Origin: Neoarius graeffei
Lineage: Eukaryota; Chordata; Actinopteri; Siluriformes; Ariidae
Assembly (NCBI RefSeq): GCF_027579695.1
Contig: NC_083569.1
Span: forward strand, 74,679,649 to 74,743,648
Direction: 5' to 3'
Length of the DNA stretch: 64,000 nucleotides
Shown: positions 12,832-24,290 of the stretch, in pieces
Layout of the letters: each line of letters begins with the position of its first letter
How positions within the stretch are numbered: the first letter of the stretch is position 1
Program-made: the position numbers and the translations under genes
The notes under the pieces: model-generated
Seen by the model: only the letters and a program-made list of their open reading frames with translations
Database searches by the model: none
Told to the model about the DNA's origin: nothing

Positions 12832-13544
12832 TGTATATAAAACTATTCCATTGCAAAAAAAAAAAAACTACCTACATAATATGTCTATTATAAACAATGT
12901 CAAAACATTTTGGTCCACTCGAGCGTTATTCTAACCATGTGTGCGTGCCTGCAAGGGTTTGTCTTATATAAAGTGTGTTAAAATACTCAGCTCCTCTTTA
13001 TAAGTCTTTGTCTGTCAGTGCGTGGGATTGCAGCCAGTCTCGTCTAATTGATTATGTGGCTAAGAGGGTGAGACTCAAAGTCCAGTCGAGGGCCAAGGCT
13101 CCGTTACGCACTCTCCCAGAAGGCACTGCTGAAAGGACAGACAGATTAGGAGTGGATGGAGGTGTGTGGGGAGTGGGGGAATAAAAGGGAGGGAGGAGGT
13201 GAAGTACGGAGAGCGATCGTTTGCTCTTGGACACGCATCATTTTTTCTCTAAAGAAGTCTGGCAGCTGTTGTGTGAGCAGGGAGAACAGAAGGAGGAGGC
13301 TGGAGGAGGAGAGGGAGGAGGAAGTGGAGTGGAGTGAAGGAGCGGAGGGGATGCTCAGGACAAGTAAGAAAAAATGAGATTAGTTTGGGGTGAGTTTGTA
13401 ATTACGTTTTTAAAAAAAAAGTCCCTCCAGCATTTTTGAGAGAGAGAGAGGGAGAGAGAATGATTGGGGCTGGTGATGCATCATACAAACACTTCTTTCA
13501 TTATGGGGAAAAAACACTATTAACATCACACAAATGTGATCATT

Positions 13545-13612
<68 letters not shown>

Positions 13613-13636
13613 CTGCTTTTCTGAGAAAGATGGAAG

Positions 13637-13680
<44 letters not shown>

Positions 13681-14127
13681 TAAGCAAGTTTAGAAGGAGG
13701 GTGTTGAAGCGCTACAGCTCACAGTTGGAGCTTAACAGGGAAAGTGGAGTTTCAAACTGATACACAGTTTAAACTGCCAGCAATTTATCATCTTTATTTA
13801 GCAGACATTAGCAGCACTTTTATTTATCCAGAGTGAGTGGACAAAACAGCGTGCAAAACTGTGTGGTGTTTCTGCTCTGCTTTCTCTGGAAAAAAAAGAG
13901 AGAATGACGCCATGCAAAAGCATTTCCCTCGCATCCCTGCACTTAAAGAAAAGACAATACGAGGCTTATCAAGTAGAAACCCTTGTCACAGGAGCCAGAA
14001 CCTCAAGAGTGCATCTTAGTTAGAGGAACATTATTGTAGAAGAACACTATTAAGGGACATATTTGGACCTACACCTATTCAGTCCCACCATTCACAACTG
14101 CCACCAATGTTTTGTTTTTTATCCCCC
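11440..14127. other. Intergenic DNA rich in simple repeats
   Basis: No gene is seen. Simple repeats: (GTT)n about 11,727-11,751; (GGAT)n about 12,031-12,063; (GT)n then (GA)n about 12,796-12,831; (CA)n about 13,549-13,611; (AT)n about 13,642-13,678. A purine-rich stretch lies at 13,155-13,345. Cysteine/valine or histidine/threonine open frames here are translations of the repeats. Confidence 0.55.
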
Positions 14128-14390
14128 GCTGGTCGAAAGGCCCGAAGGGGGAGTATGTTGTGGCGATGTCCATTTCATCCGTCCTTCCCGGGAAGGGTAC
14201 TCACCTTCTGAAATCAACTCCTCTCACAATGTTTGGAGGCATTTCACGAAACTTGACAGGATTATTTGTTATATGTCGGGAATACGCATATTGCAATTTC
14301 GTTCAGCTGAGTCACATTTTACCAGAGTTATGGCCCTTGATTACCAAACTGGTACTTTGACAATTTCATGAGGGTGTGTTAAGCACTTTT
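14128..14390 (+). repeat. Single unit of a dispersed satellite with terminal hairpin
   Basis: This stretch matches the array at 55,257-56,322 in the opposite orientation. It begins with the hairpin block (tcccccgctgg, gaaaggcc, cgaagggggag), then tcaccttctgaaatcaactc, then acttgacaggattatttgtt, then ccagagttatggcccttgat, and ends near 14,390. Only one unit is present here. The function is unknown. Confidence 0.7.
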
Positions 14391-16128
14391 AGCATCAATG
14401 TAGTTGCCAGCAGGGGATATTGTGCTCTCAGAGCAGTCTTGTTTTTGTTTTTTTTTAATTGTCAGCACTATTTACTTTAAACGTGAACCTGAGAAAGATG
14501 ATTTCCACATTGGAGCTCAATAAAAGAAAGCATAATGTATAGCTCCCATATTGAACACATACGTATTTTCTTGAAACTTTCTGCGATTGATATTTGAAGA
14601 CGACTGTACTGCCACATTTATATGATTCTCACAGGACAGTTAAACATCTGGGTGGGATAAATTATTTCTTGTTGTAAATACATGCTATTGACCATCACAA
14701 CTATCCATATTACACTGGTTTTAAAATATTGCTACTTTAAATACATTTATGTGTAATTTATATTTTATTAGGTTTGAAAAATGCAATTGAATTTATGATT
14801 TGAACATTTCAAACATTTGGAGCAACTCGGCCAACTTTTGAGTCTGAAGTTTCCCACCAGTCACAAAGAATAAAACACATATTGATGTTTTTAAGATAAG
14901 CTCAACCAGGCAACTGTTGTTTGTTGGCACAATTAAGAAAAATGCAAGTTACTGTACAGTTTGAAACAGTCAGGTCCAAGTAAGAATCTGATGCTACTAC
15001 TGACTGTGTAGTTTCCCACCAGTTCTGAGAGTGACCAAAATGTTATTAAATTTACACTTGCACAAACCTTTCCAAAACCAATTTTGAAAAGGCATAAAGC
15101 TTGTGGAATAGCTCTGTCTGGGGATAGGGGTTAATGTTCCTGTACTCATATAGCTGAGTCTCTTAACAGAAACTGTTTTTTTTATTATTGTGAAAAGGTC
15201 TAAGGCTCATATAAAAGAAGTCTGGATTCCGAAAGAAAGAATGTAATGGAAACTTTCTCAATGGTGAGATATACTGACGTCCCAACCAGGGTGTATTTCC
15301 ACTTCATGAACAATATTCCTGGGATAGACTTCAGAACCACCATCACCCTGACCAGGAAAAAGTGATCACTAAAGATGAATAAATGGATGGACGGAAGGAA
15401 GGATGGATTGATGGACAGATGGATAGAGGAAGGGATGGATGGATGGAGGAATGGATGGATGGATGGAAGGAAGAATGGATAGGTGGATGGAAGAATGGAT
15501 GGATGGATGAAAGTTTCTTTAAAAAATGCTATAAAATCAGTAAACAGTTGTGGAGTTTATAAAGAAATCCACAGGTAACATTTAATGCATCACAGACATT
15601 TTGCTGCAGTTCTACAGCACACCTGTTTGTTATTTTTTGTTTGATCACACACTGGGTCATAGGCCTACAAATTAAATACAGTTTTATCATGCCACGCCTG
15701 AGATACCAGTAATGCTCGCCGCTCCTGTTCTCTAGACCTGTCTGATCCATCCTGATGCCCTACTTCTATCTGGAGTCTCATCACATCACTACTGTGGAGA
15801 ATGGCCCATATGGACAGCCTAAAGATACACTTAGAAGATGGCTTTGTACAATTAATACAAACAGTTTTCTATGATGGTTTAGAACTACAACTGCCATAAT
15901 AACTTTAGGACTGCAGATGTCATGAACAGTTCTGCACTCAAGTCTCCATCAATAAACAGTTGATAACTTCAACAAACTAGACTTCATGTTAAAACTGTAA
16001 TGAATTTCCTGGTTACACAATTGCACTTTTTGACTATATAGGACACAGTTATAGAAGTGATTTATTGATAATCACACTATCTGTTATCACTCAAATGATG
16101 TTGGGTTCCTTTTTGAGTCTGGTTCCCC
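14391..16128. other. Intergenic DNA, SINE remnant and GGAT minisatellite
   Basis: At about 15,280-15,385 the text caaccagggtgtatttccac then tgggataga then ccctgaccagg resembles the 3' end of a further SINE type. It runs directly into an imperfect (GGAT)n array at about 15,386-15,512, as fish SINE tails often do. The rest is AT-rich with no gene. Confidence 0.5.
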
Positions 16129-16132
16129 TTAA

Positions 16133-17017
16133 AGGAACAGTCCACCGTACTTCCATAATGAAATATGTTCTTCTCTGAATTGAGACGAGCTGCTCCGTAC
16201 CTCTCCGAGCTTTGTGCGACCTCCCAGTCAGTCAGACGCGCTGTCACTCCTGTTAGCAATGTAGCTAGGCTCAGTATGGCCAATGGTATTTTTTGGGGCT
16301 GTAGTTAGATGCGACCAAACTCTTCCACATTTTTCCTGTTTACATAGGTTTATATGACCAGTGACATGAAACAAAGTTCAGTTACACAAATTGAAACGTG
16401 GCAATTTTCTATGCTATGGAAAGTCCGCACTATAATGACAGGCATACTAACACCTTCTGCGCGCTTCGACAGCGCATTGATACCTTCACTTCTGAGTGAA
16501 GGTATCAATGCGCTGTCGAAGCGCACAGAAGGTGTTAGTTCTATGCTATGGAAAGTCCACACTATATAATTTTCTATGCTATGGAAAGTCTGCACTATAA
16601 TGACAGGCGTACTAACACCTTCTGCGCGCTTCGACAGCGCATTGATACCTTCACTCCTGAGTGAAGGTATCAATGCGCTGTCGAAGCGCGCAGAAGGTGT
16701 TAGTACGCCTGTCATTATAGTGCGGACTTTCCATAGCGTAGAAAATCGCCACGTTTCAATTTGTGTAACTGAACTTTGTTTCATGTCACTGGTCATATAA
16801 ACCTATGTAAACAGGAAAAACACGGAAGAGTTTGGTCGCATCTAACTACAGCCTCAAAAAATACCATTGGCCATGCTGAGCCTAGCTACATTGCTAACAG
16901 GAGTAACAGCGCGTCTGACTGACTGGGAGGTCGCACAAAGCTCGGAGAGGTACGGATCAGCTCGTCTCAATTCAGAGAAGAACATATTTCATTATGGAAG
17001 TACGGTGGACTGTTCCT
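16133..17017. mobile_element. TTAA-flanked long foldback element
   Basis: The element is 885 bp between TTAA at 16,129-16,132 and TTAA at 17,018-17,021. It is one long inverted repeat: the left arm from aggaacagtccaccgtactt is mirrored by the right arm ending at 17,017, with arms of roughly 300-400 bp and high identity by eye. Two extra palindromes sit in the middle (about 16,449-16,539 and 16,616-16,706), each with arms of about 45 bp around a tiny loop (cttctg / cctgag). Open frames on both strands give near-identical peptides only because of the palindrome. There is no transposase. Confidence 0.85.
16449..16706. repeat. Twin perfect-type palindromes inside the foldback element
   Basis: Each unit reads acaccttctgcgcgcttcga to the centre and then its complement. 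The two units are separated by about 75 bp carrying a duplicated gctatggaaagtc motif. The second unit extends its pairing further outward (tagtacgcctgtcattatag) than the first, so the pair looks like an internal duplication of the element's centre. Confidence 0.8.
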
Positions 17018-17469
17018 TTAAGGTTTCTTCATGTTATCTCAGGGAGTTTTTCTTTGCCATCATCACCTCAGACTGGCTCACCAGGGATAAATTCATATAT
17101 TTAAAATCTATATTTTTCTGTAAAAATGTCCGTTGTTAAAAGCATGATACAAGTACAATTTACTTGACTTGCCTTCTATCTGACAAATGGTACAATACTT
17201 AATATGTTACTTTAACAACCTATAAAAATAACTTGTCAAAAATACTCATTGCAGAGGAGAAAATAAATATTGAAGACTATAGGTTTAAAGAACGGATGGT
17301 AAGGTATGGTATGAGGTGGAATGGGATGGCATGGTGGTACAGTGGTTAACACTGGGGGACTTTCTGTCCGGAATTTGCATGTTCTCCCTGTGCCTGCATG
17401 GGTTTCCTCCCACAATCCAAAAACATGCAGGTTAAGCTGGCTACTCAACTGGCTACTCTAAATGGGCCA

Positions 17470-19079
17470 TACAATGTCTTGCAAAAGTATTCATCCCCCT
17501 TGGTGTTTGTCCTGTTTTGTCGCATTACAAGATGGAATTAAAATGGATTTTTGGAGGGTTCGCACCATTTCATTTACACAACATGCCTGCCACTTTAAAG
17601 GTGCAAATTGTTTTTTATTGTGATACAAATAATAATTAAGATGAAAAAACAGAAATCTGGAGTGTGTATAGGTATTCACCCCCCAAAGTCAATACTTTGT
17701 AGAGCCACCTTTTGCTGCAATTGCAGTTGCACGTCTCTTGGGGTATGTCTCTATTAGCTTAGCACATCTAGCCACTGGGATTTTTGCCCATTCCTCAAGG
17801 CAAAACTACTCCAACTCCTTCAAGTTAGATGGGTTGCGTTGGTGTACAGCAATCTTCGAGTTATGCCACAGATTCTCAATTGGATTGAGGTCTGGGCTTT
17901 GATTAGGCCATTCCAAGACATTTAAATGTTTCCCTTTAAACCACTCCAGTGTAGCTTTAGCAGTATGTTTAGGGTCATTGTCCTGCTGGAATGTGAACCT
18001 TTGTTCCACTCTCAAACCTCTCGCTGACTCACACAGGTTTTCCTCCAGAATTGCCCTGTATTTAGTGCCATCCATCTTTCCTTCAGTCTTGACCAGCTTT
18101 CCTGTCCCTGCAGATGAAAAATATCCCCACAGCATGATGCTGCCACCACCATGCTTCACTGTAGGAATAGTGTTCTCAGGGTGTTGGGTTTGCCCCACAC
18201 ATGGCGTGTCCCACGATGGCCAAAAAGATCAATTTTAGTCTCATCTAACTAAAGAACCTTCTTCCATGTGTTTGGGGAGTCTGCCACATGCTGCTGGGCA
18301 AACTGCAAACGTGTTTTCTTTAAGCAATTACTTTTTTCCTGGCCATTTTTCCATAAAGCCCCGCTCTGTGGAGTGTACAGCTTAAAGTGGTCCTATGGAC
18401 AGATACTCCCATCTCCGCTGTGGATCTCTGCAGCTCCTTCAGTGTTATTTTTGGTGTCTTTGTTGCATCTCCGATTAATGCCCTCCTTGCCTGGTCTGTG
18501 AGTTTTGGTGGGTGGCCTTCTCTTGTCAGATTTGTAGTGGTGCCATATTCTTTCTATTTTGCTATAATGGATTTAATGGTGCTCTGTGGGATATTCAAAG
18601 TCTGGGATTTTTTTTATAACCCAACCCTGATCTATACTTCTCCACAACTTTGTCTCTGACCTGTTTGGAGGCTCCTTTGTTTTCATGTTGCTTGCTTAGT
18701 GTTGCAGAGTCAGGGTCCTTCCAGAACAGGATGATTTATACAGACATCATGTGACAGATCATGTGACACTTTGATTGCACACAGGTGGATCTTAATCAAC
18801 TAATTATGTGACTTATGAAGTGAATTGGTTGGAGCAGCTCTTATTTAGGGGTTTCATACGAAAGGGGGTGAATACCTATGCACACTCCAGATTTCTGTTT
18901 TTTTCATCTTAATTATTGTTTGTGTCACAATAAAGCAACAATTTGCACCTTTAAAGTGGTAGGCATGTTGTGTAAATCAATTGGTGCTGACCATCCAAAA
19001 ATCCATTTTAATTCCAGCTTGTAATGCAACAAAACAGGACAAACACCAAGGGGGATGAATACTTTTGCAAGACATTGGA
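17470..19079 (-). mobile_element. Tc1-like transposon, family A, copy 2
   Basis: Its termini (left caatgtcttgcaaaagtatt) match copy 1 at 2,120-3,724. The left TA is intact; the right one reads GA. It lies in minus orientation and is about 1.6 kb. It interrupts the SINE core between gggcca and ggtgtgaat, so the order of insertion (SINE first, Tc1 second) is clear. Confidence 0.9.
17690..18700 (-). pseudogene. Tc1 transposase pseudogene, family A
   Basis: On the minus strand, the longest intact part (17,806-18,198) contains [15 protein letters not shown], then [18 protein letters not shown] with the second catalytic Asp, then [15 protein letters not shown] with the catalytic Glu. The Asp-to-Glu spacing (34 residues between) is that of Tc1 DD34E enzymes. 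The N-terminal helix-turn-helix (about 18,390-18,660) is in other frames, so it is disabled by frameshifts and stops. The first catalytic Asp region (about 18,230-18,250) is disrupted. Confidence 0.85.
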
Positions 19080-19249
19080 GGTGTGAATGTGAGTGTGAAT
19101 GGTTGTTTGTCTCTGTGTAAGCCCTGTAATAGATTGGCGACCTGCCTAGGGTGTGCCCTGCCTCTTGCCCAATGTCAGCTGGGATTGGCTCTAGCTTCCC
19201 CTGCAGCCCTGATGGATAAGCGATATAGATAATGGGTGGATGGATGGCA

Positions 19250-19449
19250 CGATAAGGTATGGCATGTTTTGTCCCCACAAAGATAGGAAAACATGATAAG
19301 TTTGACTTAGTGGATTCTTTCTTTTCATTTTTAAACAAAACTAAAAATGCAGCTTTTATTTATAAAACTAAAGAGCCAAAAGGTACCAACTAGATTGAGG
19401 ACTAGGCAGGGCATTAATATAACTGCATTAATAATTATGTCAATAAAAG

Positions 19450-19496
<47 letters not shown>

Positions 19497-19763
19497 TTTA
19501 ATGGCCATCCTATATTGTGTTGTGGGAGTAGGCGTATGACTCAGTGGGTTGTAGTGCATTATGTTAGAGCTCAGTGGGGACGTCAGGCTTAGTTCAGCTA
19601 GGCTTAGTTCAGCTCCTGCTTCATAAAACAATCCACTAATAATATTAACACACACACACACACACAAAACCTCTGAATGGAGAGTTTTGCAGGGGTTTCG
19701 GCTGACATTGCTAATGTCATTCATAACAGTGAGTCGCTGAACATCATGATGCTGCATTTCAGC

Positions 19764-19797
<34 letters not shown>

Positions 19798-20116
19798 TTT
19801 CTACTTCCCTTGGCAGTGAAAAATCGTATATTTATGAGCATGACTAGACAAAACAAATATCCCATATCTCTTCTTCAGTCCTATTCCTCTTCCTCTTCTC
19901 TCTGCTTTAGCATGCTAACATGGCCCACTGGCTTTCTGAACACACACTACTCTCTGTTGCCTTTGTCGAGCTGACAAGCTTTGTTGTACGGAGAAAGAGA
20001 GACCCCCTCTTGCCTCACACACAAGCATGCACGCACGCACACACACATGCACACATACACACATTCCACAGACGCAGAGGTCAAAGGGTGCAGCTGCCTC
20101 AATAAAGAATCGGTGG

Positions 20117-20164
<48 letters not shown>

Positions 20165-20398
20165 GGGTGGACGGGTGATTCATTTACTTTTTCTCTTTTT
20201 CTTTCAGAGCTGAAAGCGAGAGTGAGAGTGAGAGAAGAGGGGACAGAAGGGGAGACAATTTGGTCCTGAAGAGCTCTTGTAGCTTTGGGAATTTTTTGTG
20301 GGCAAAAAAAGTTTTCAGATGAATTTTGGGGCTTTGTGAGTTCCTTTGTTGCCTCTGATGAGTGTCACTGGGTGTGGGATGCTTTCATTTTGATTTGG
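19250..20398. other. Intergenic DNA with several CA/GT tracts
   Basis: No gene is seen. Tracts: (GT)n about 19,452-19,494; (CA)n about 19,649-19,666 and 19,766-19,794; (CA)n with interruptions about 20,028-20,062; (GT)n about 20,119-20,161. The frames through them encode only CV or HT repeats. Confidence 0.55.
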
Positions 20399-20522
20399 AC
20401 TGACCTCAGATCAGCACAAGCACTCTCAGAGTGAACACTGTGTAGAAGTTTACTGACTTCGAGTCAGGTTTAGCACTGCTTCAGAACTTAGAGATAGGAT
20501 GCCGTGCATCATACACACTCCC
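20399..20522 (+). repeat. Arm 1 of a separated inverted duplication
   Basis: These 124 bases (tgacctcagatcagcacaag to gtgcatcatacacactc) recur inverted at 24,167-24,290 with about 85% identity by eye. The outer flanks do not match. The identity of the repeat is unknown; see the finding. Confidence 0.7.
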
Positions 20523-20535
20523 TGTGTGTGTGGGG

Positions 20536-20570
<35 letters not shown>

Positions 20571-20576
<6 letters not shown>

Positions 20577-20948
20577 CTTATCTCATTATCTCTAGCCGCT
20601 TTATCCTGTCCTACAGGGTCGCAAGCAAGCTGGAGCCTATCCCAGCTGACTGCGGGCGAAAGGCGGGGTACACCCTGGACAAGTCGCCAGGTCACCACAG
20701 GGCTGACACATAGACACAGACAACCATTCACACTCACATTCACACCTACGCTCAATTTAGAGTCACCAGTTAACCTAACCTGCATGTCTTTGGACTGTGG
20801 GGGAAACCGGAGCACCCGGAGGAAACCCACGCGGACACGGGGAGAACATGCAAACTCCACACAGAAAGGCCCTCGCCGGCCACGGGGCTCGAACCCGGAC
20901 CTTCTTGCTGTGAGGCGACAGTGCTAACCACTACACCACCGTGCCGCC

Positions 20949-20950
<2 letters not shown>
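20571..20950 (-). mobile_element. tRNA-headed SINE inserted in a TA microsatellite
   Basis: This is a full-length minus-orientation copy bracketed by (TA)n runs at about 20,539-20,571 and 20,951-20,980, so the target duplication is hidden in the microsatellite. Box A- and B-like motifs are intact near the right end. Confidence 0.88.
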
Positions 20951-20979
<29 letters not shown>

Positions 20980-20980
20980 G

Positions 20981-21973
20981 CTACAATTATCAACAGTCCA
21001 TAATTATTGACACCTTTCAGGTTTACCAATAAAAATAAAAATAAATTACAAAGGTGAGTTTCAGTTACAACAGTTATTATTGGTTAATCAACCAGAAGAC
21101 CCCCCTCGCCCTTTGATTTTGTCGTCTGATGACACAGCTCTTTACCTAAGATGGATTTTTTTTTTCAGCACGATCAGCAATTTGAGGAAAACCCAGACAT
21201 TATCATCGCAGGTAAGCATGGTGGAAAGATCATGGACATGTTTTTACTTATTAAATTCACTGACATTTCATGATCTCCTTGTTGAAACCTGCAATGTTTC
21301 TTACTCTTTCATTTGACAGTCGCCATTTTGTATCTAAACGTGCGTTTGAGAAGTCACGTGAGGTGTCGATAATAGTGACCACTTTCACCGGTGTCCACCA
21401 TTATCACACGCTGTGGAATTAAGTGACATTTACAGCTGTTATGGATCGATCTTTGTGTAACATTGTTGAAGTTGATGAAGTACTTTAAAAAAATAAAAGT
21501 GCTGTGATTTATAATAAATTTTTTTCCTGATTCATAACAGAATGGAATGTTTACAGAGTATTTGGAATCCGATTGCAGTAAATAGAATTAGAGCAGAATT
21601 AAATTCTGAGCATATAAACAATTACCTGCTTGAAATATTCAGATTTTTCTATTCCATTCAGAAAATATATATTTTTTGCAGTTTGTTGTAAATATCTACC
21701 ACATATTACAATATCCGTAGACATTTTATATTTTGGTTCGAGGAATGAGATGCGACCTTCGACCTGGATGTTCATGTGGTTACAATATCAATTCCCTGTT
21801 GATGTTTATTGGTAAACTACAAAACTAGAAATTAATACAAACAACAATGAATGATTAACAAAATGTGATCTTCGAAAACACTTAGAAAGTGGGTCGAAAG
21901 TGGAACAAAAAGATTTTCTGACAGGTTCAACATTATCAGTTCATTTGTTTACAAACATTCGAATTACTTCCTC
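20981..21973. other. AT-rich intergenic DNA, no gene seen
   Basis: The phrases caattatcaacagtccataa then ttattgacacctttcagg (20,984-21,020) and gataactgtgg then gtcaataattgta (22,498-22,530) suggest the two ends of one degraded DNA element spanning about 20,985-22,570, with the 21,987-22,341 SINE inside it. I see no transposase. Confidence 0.4.
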
Positions 21974-21986
21974 ATTTACGTAAGCA

Positions 21987-22341
21987 GGCGGCACGGTGGT
22001 GTAGTGGTTAGCGCTGTCGCCTCACAGCAAGAAGGTCCTGGGTTCGAGCCCCGTGGCCGGCGAGGGCCTTTCTGTGTGGAGTTTGCATGTTCTCCCTGTG
22101 TCCGCGTGAGTTTCCTCCGGTTTCCCCCACAGTCCAAAGACATGCAGGTTAGGTTAACTGGTGACTCTAAATTGACCGTAGGTGTGAATGGTTGTCTGTG
22201 TCTGTGTGTCAGCCCTGTGATGACCTGGCGACTTGTCCAGGGTGTACCCCGCCTTTCGCCCGTAGTCAGCTGGGATAGGCTCCAGCTTGCCTGCGACCCT
22301 GTAGAAGGATAAAGCGGCTAGAGATAATGAGATGAGATGAG
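21987..22341 (+). mobile_element. tRNA-headed SINE, full length
   Basis: This copy is in plus orientation with a perfect 13-bp duplication, atttacgtaagca (21,974-21,986 and 22,342-22,354). The core lacks the usual ggtgctcc between cctccg and ggtttccc, and lacks the second tgtgaatgtgag unit, so it is slightly shorter than its relatives. Confidence 0.93.
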
Positions 22342-22681
22342 ATTTACGTAAGCACCGACATCCATATATTTATATAAAAGATATTTTGTGCTAAATATAC
22401 GTCTATGTAAAACAAATTTTAAATAAAAACTATGTTTTGTTAACTTAATACCACATACTGATTATTATTATTTTTTAATAAATAATCATCTGGGTGTTGA
22501 TAACTGTGGACAAAGGTCAATAATTGTAGAACGGTGTCACGTGATCTGATACACTGAGTAATTGGAAATTTTTTTCCAGTGGAAGTTTGAGTAATTATTC
22601 ATGCACAATATACGTACTGAAAGTATTTTCTACTTTTGCACCGGCCAAAAGATTGTTAAGGTTTCGATAATTGTAGCTGCT

Positions 22682-22682
<1 letters not shown>

Positions 22683-22769
<87 letters not shown>
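22683..22769. repeat. (CT)n-(TA)n compound microsatellite
   Basis: A (CT)n run (about 22,683-22,718) passes directly into a (TA)n run (about 22,719-22,769). It appears to have replaced or expanded at the end of the mariner-type element that starts just after it. Confidence 0.9.
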
Positions 22770-22774
<5 letters not shown>

Positions 22775-23300
22775 CAATGGTTTTTCTTTATTTTTATTCA
22801 TTAAAAAAGTCACTTCATGTCTTAAAGTAATGATAGATGTCATTTCTCTTTACTTAGTTGAGCAGTTCTTGGCATAATATGGATTACTACAGTTGTGGAA
22901 TAGGGCTATTTACTGTATTTTTATTATTTACTATTTATTGTTTGATCTCAAACACATTAAGAAGGAAAGAAACTTGTCCAATAATTAACTTTTGACGAGG
23001 CACCTGTTAATTGAAAAGCATTACAGGTGACTACCTCGTGAAGCTGGTTAAGATAATGCCAATAGTGTACAAAGTATCATCAAGGTAAACAGTGGCTACT
23101 TTGAAGAATCTAAAATATGAAACGTATATTGTTTTCTTTTAACACATTTTTCTTTACCACATAATTCCATATATGTATCATATGTCATTTCATAGTTTTG
23201 ATGTCTTCAGTGGTGCTCTACAATGTAGAAAATAGTCAAAATACAGAAAAAAAAAACTATGAATGAGTAGGGTTGTACAAACTTTTGACTGGTACTGGTA
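22770..23300 (-). mobile_element. Mariner/Tc1-type non-autonomous element, copy 1
   Basis: The right end reads gtacaaacttttgactggta, the usual terminus of this fish repeat, and internal text (cacttcatgtcttaaagtaa; atggattactacagttgtgg; ttaacttttgacgaggcacc) matches the copy at 54,978-57,007 in the opposite orientation. The left terminus is lost in the TA microsatellite. No transposase is visible. Confidence 0.75.
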
Positions 23301-23309
23301 CGCTAGCTT

Positions 23310-24030
23310 ACCTGCGACTCGGTGCTGTTAGCGCAGCAGTCCAGTTACCTTCCAGCTGGTGTAATGTTAGCGAAAGCCAATGCTAGTGCAGTCAAGCAGA
23401 ATATTATTATTATTATTATTTTCCCTGTGTAATTTACTTACTTACTTTTAAAATCAACATCGACAGCCACACACAACAGAGTAATCTGACAGCCAAAATT
23501 ATCTCAAAATCTTCCATTTTTAACGAAGCAAATCTGGCGGTCATGTTTGTTTACAAATCATCACTGTCGCTTGCTAGTGCGGAAGTTTCACATCTCCGAC
23601 GTGTGACCTCATGCTGTCTTGACAACATGCAGTATCCATTGGGTAGAGTGACATAATACACGTAGGATAAGCGATATGCTAACAATATTGCATGCTATTA
23701 AACCAAATGAATGAAACCCACTAGAAGGGAATAGAACACGTTTTTATTCCGTTGAAAAAGTGTCCTGTATGGATAACAATCCCCGATATTTCACTCTGAT
23801 GACATCACTCCCAGTGTTTTCCCGCTGAATTGATGCGCGTTGTCAAAATGGTGAACCGGTTCAAAATTAAAATTCCTTTGATTAACCTGTGTTTTTTTTT
23901 CTTTTTTGTGGATGTGTCCATATAATATAAAGAACATTACACAGTGGCGTGATATGAAGCTTATCTTCTGATGTTGAAAATATTTTACTCGTTCGCTTTG
24001 CTTACTAGTGAAATATACTTGTGCAATATC
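23310..24030 (+). repeat. Dispersed repeat family H, copy 1
   Basis: The text tggcggtcatgtttgtttac then cgacgtgtgacctcatg then agcgatatgctaacaatatt then gtgtcctgtatgga is shared with 30,300-31,288 (inverted) and 59,311-60,195. An (ATT)n tract lies at about 23,401-23,421 at the position where the other copies also have (ATT)n. The class is unknown. The terminal hairpin seen in the other copies is absent here. Confidence 0.65.

Positions 24031-24032
<2 letters not shown>

Positions 24033-24067
<35 letters not shown>
24033..24067. repeat. (GT)n microsatellite
   Basis: A GT dinucleotide run of about 34 bp. The following bases up to 24,166 are unremarkable. Confidence 0.9.
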
Positions 24068-24069
<2 letters not shown>

Positions 24070-24166
24070 TCCCTTGCCACATTACAAATCCTCTACAGTA
24101 CAAGAGTTCCTGCAGGGAATGAAAAAACCCAGGCAGGGTGATGTATGATGTATTGTTTTCTTTGGG

Positions 24167-24290
24167 GAGTGTGTATCATGCCCAGCATACCATCTCTAAA
24201 TTCTAAAGCAGTGCTAAACCTGACTCCAGGTCTATAAACTTTTATGCAGTGTTCACTCTGAGCGTGCCTGTACTGATCTGAGGTCAGTGC
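24167..24290 (-). repeat. Arm 2 of a separated inverted duplication
   Basis: The reverse complement matches 20,399-20,522 at about 85% by eye, including gagtcaggtttagcactgct and cagagtgaacactg. The arms are 3.6 kb apart. Confidence 0.7.

Larger units (their letters stand above)
17310..19240 (+). mobile_element. Old divergent SINE, split by a Tc1 element
   Basis: The left part (about 17,322-17,469) has the SINE head and core (ggcatggtggtacagtggtt, then aatttgcatgttctccctgt, then aacatgcaggtta). The right part (about 19,080-19,225) continues with gtgtgaatgtgagtgtgaat and gtcagctgggattggctcta. The outer flanks repeat taaggtatgg[t/c]atg (about 17,300 and 19,255), apparently the SINE's own target duplication. 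It is far more diverged than the other copies. Confidence 0.8.

Noticed and set aside
15360..15512. Direct repeats of about 4 bp resembling an array
   Set aside because: This is an imperfect (GGAT)n minisatellite at a SINE tail, with no spacer structure, so not a CRISPR-type array.
16350..16800. Two frames on opposite strands encoding nearly the same protein (MTSDMKQSSVTQIETW...)
   Set aside because: This is a necessary result of the long palindrome; a palindrome translates alike on both strands. No family resemblance and no coding context.
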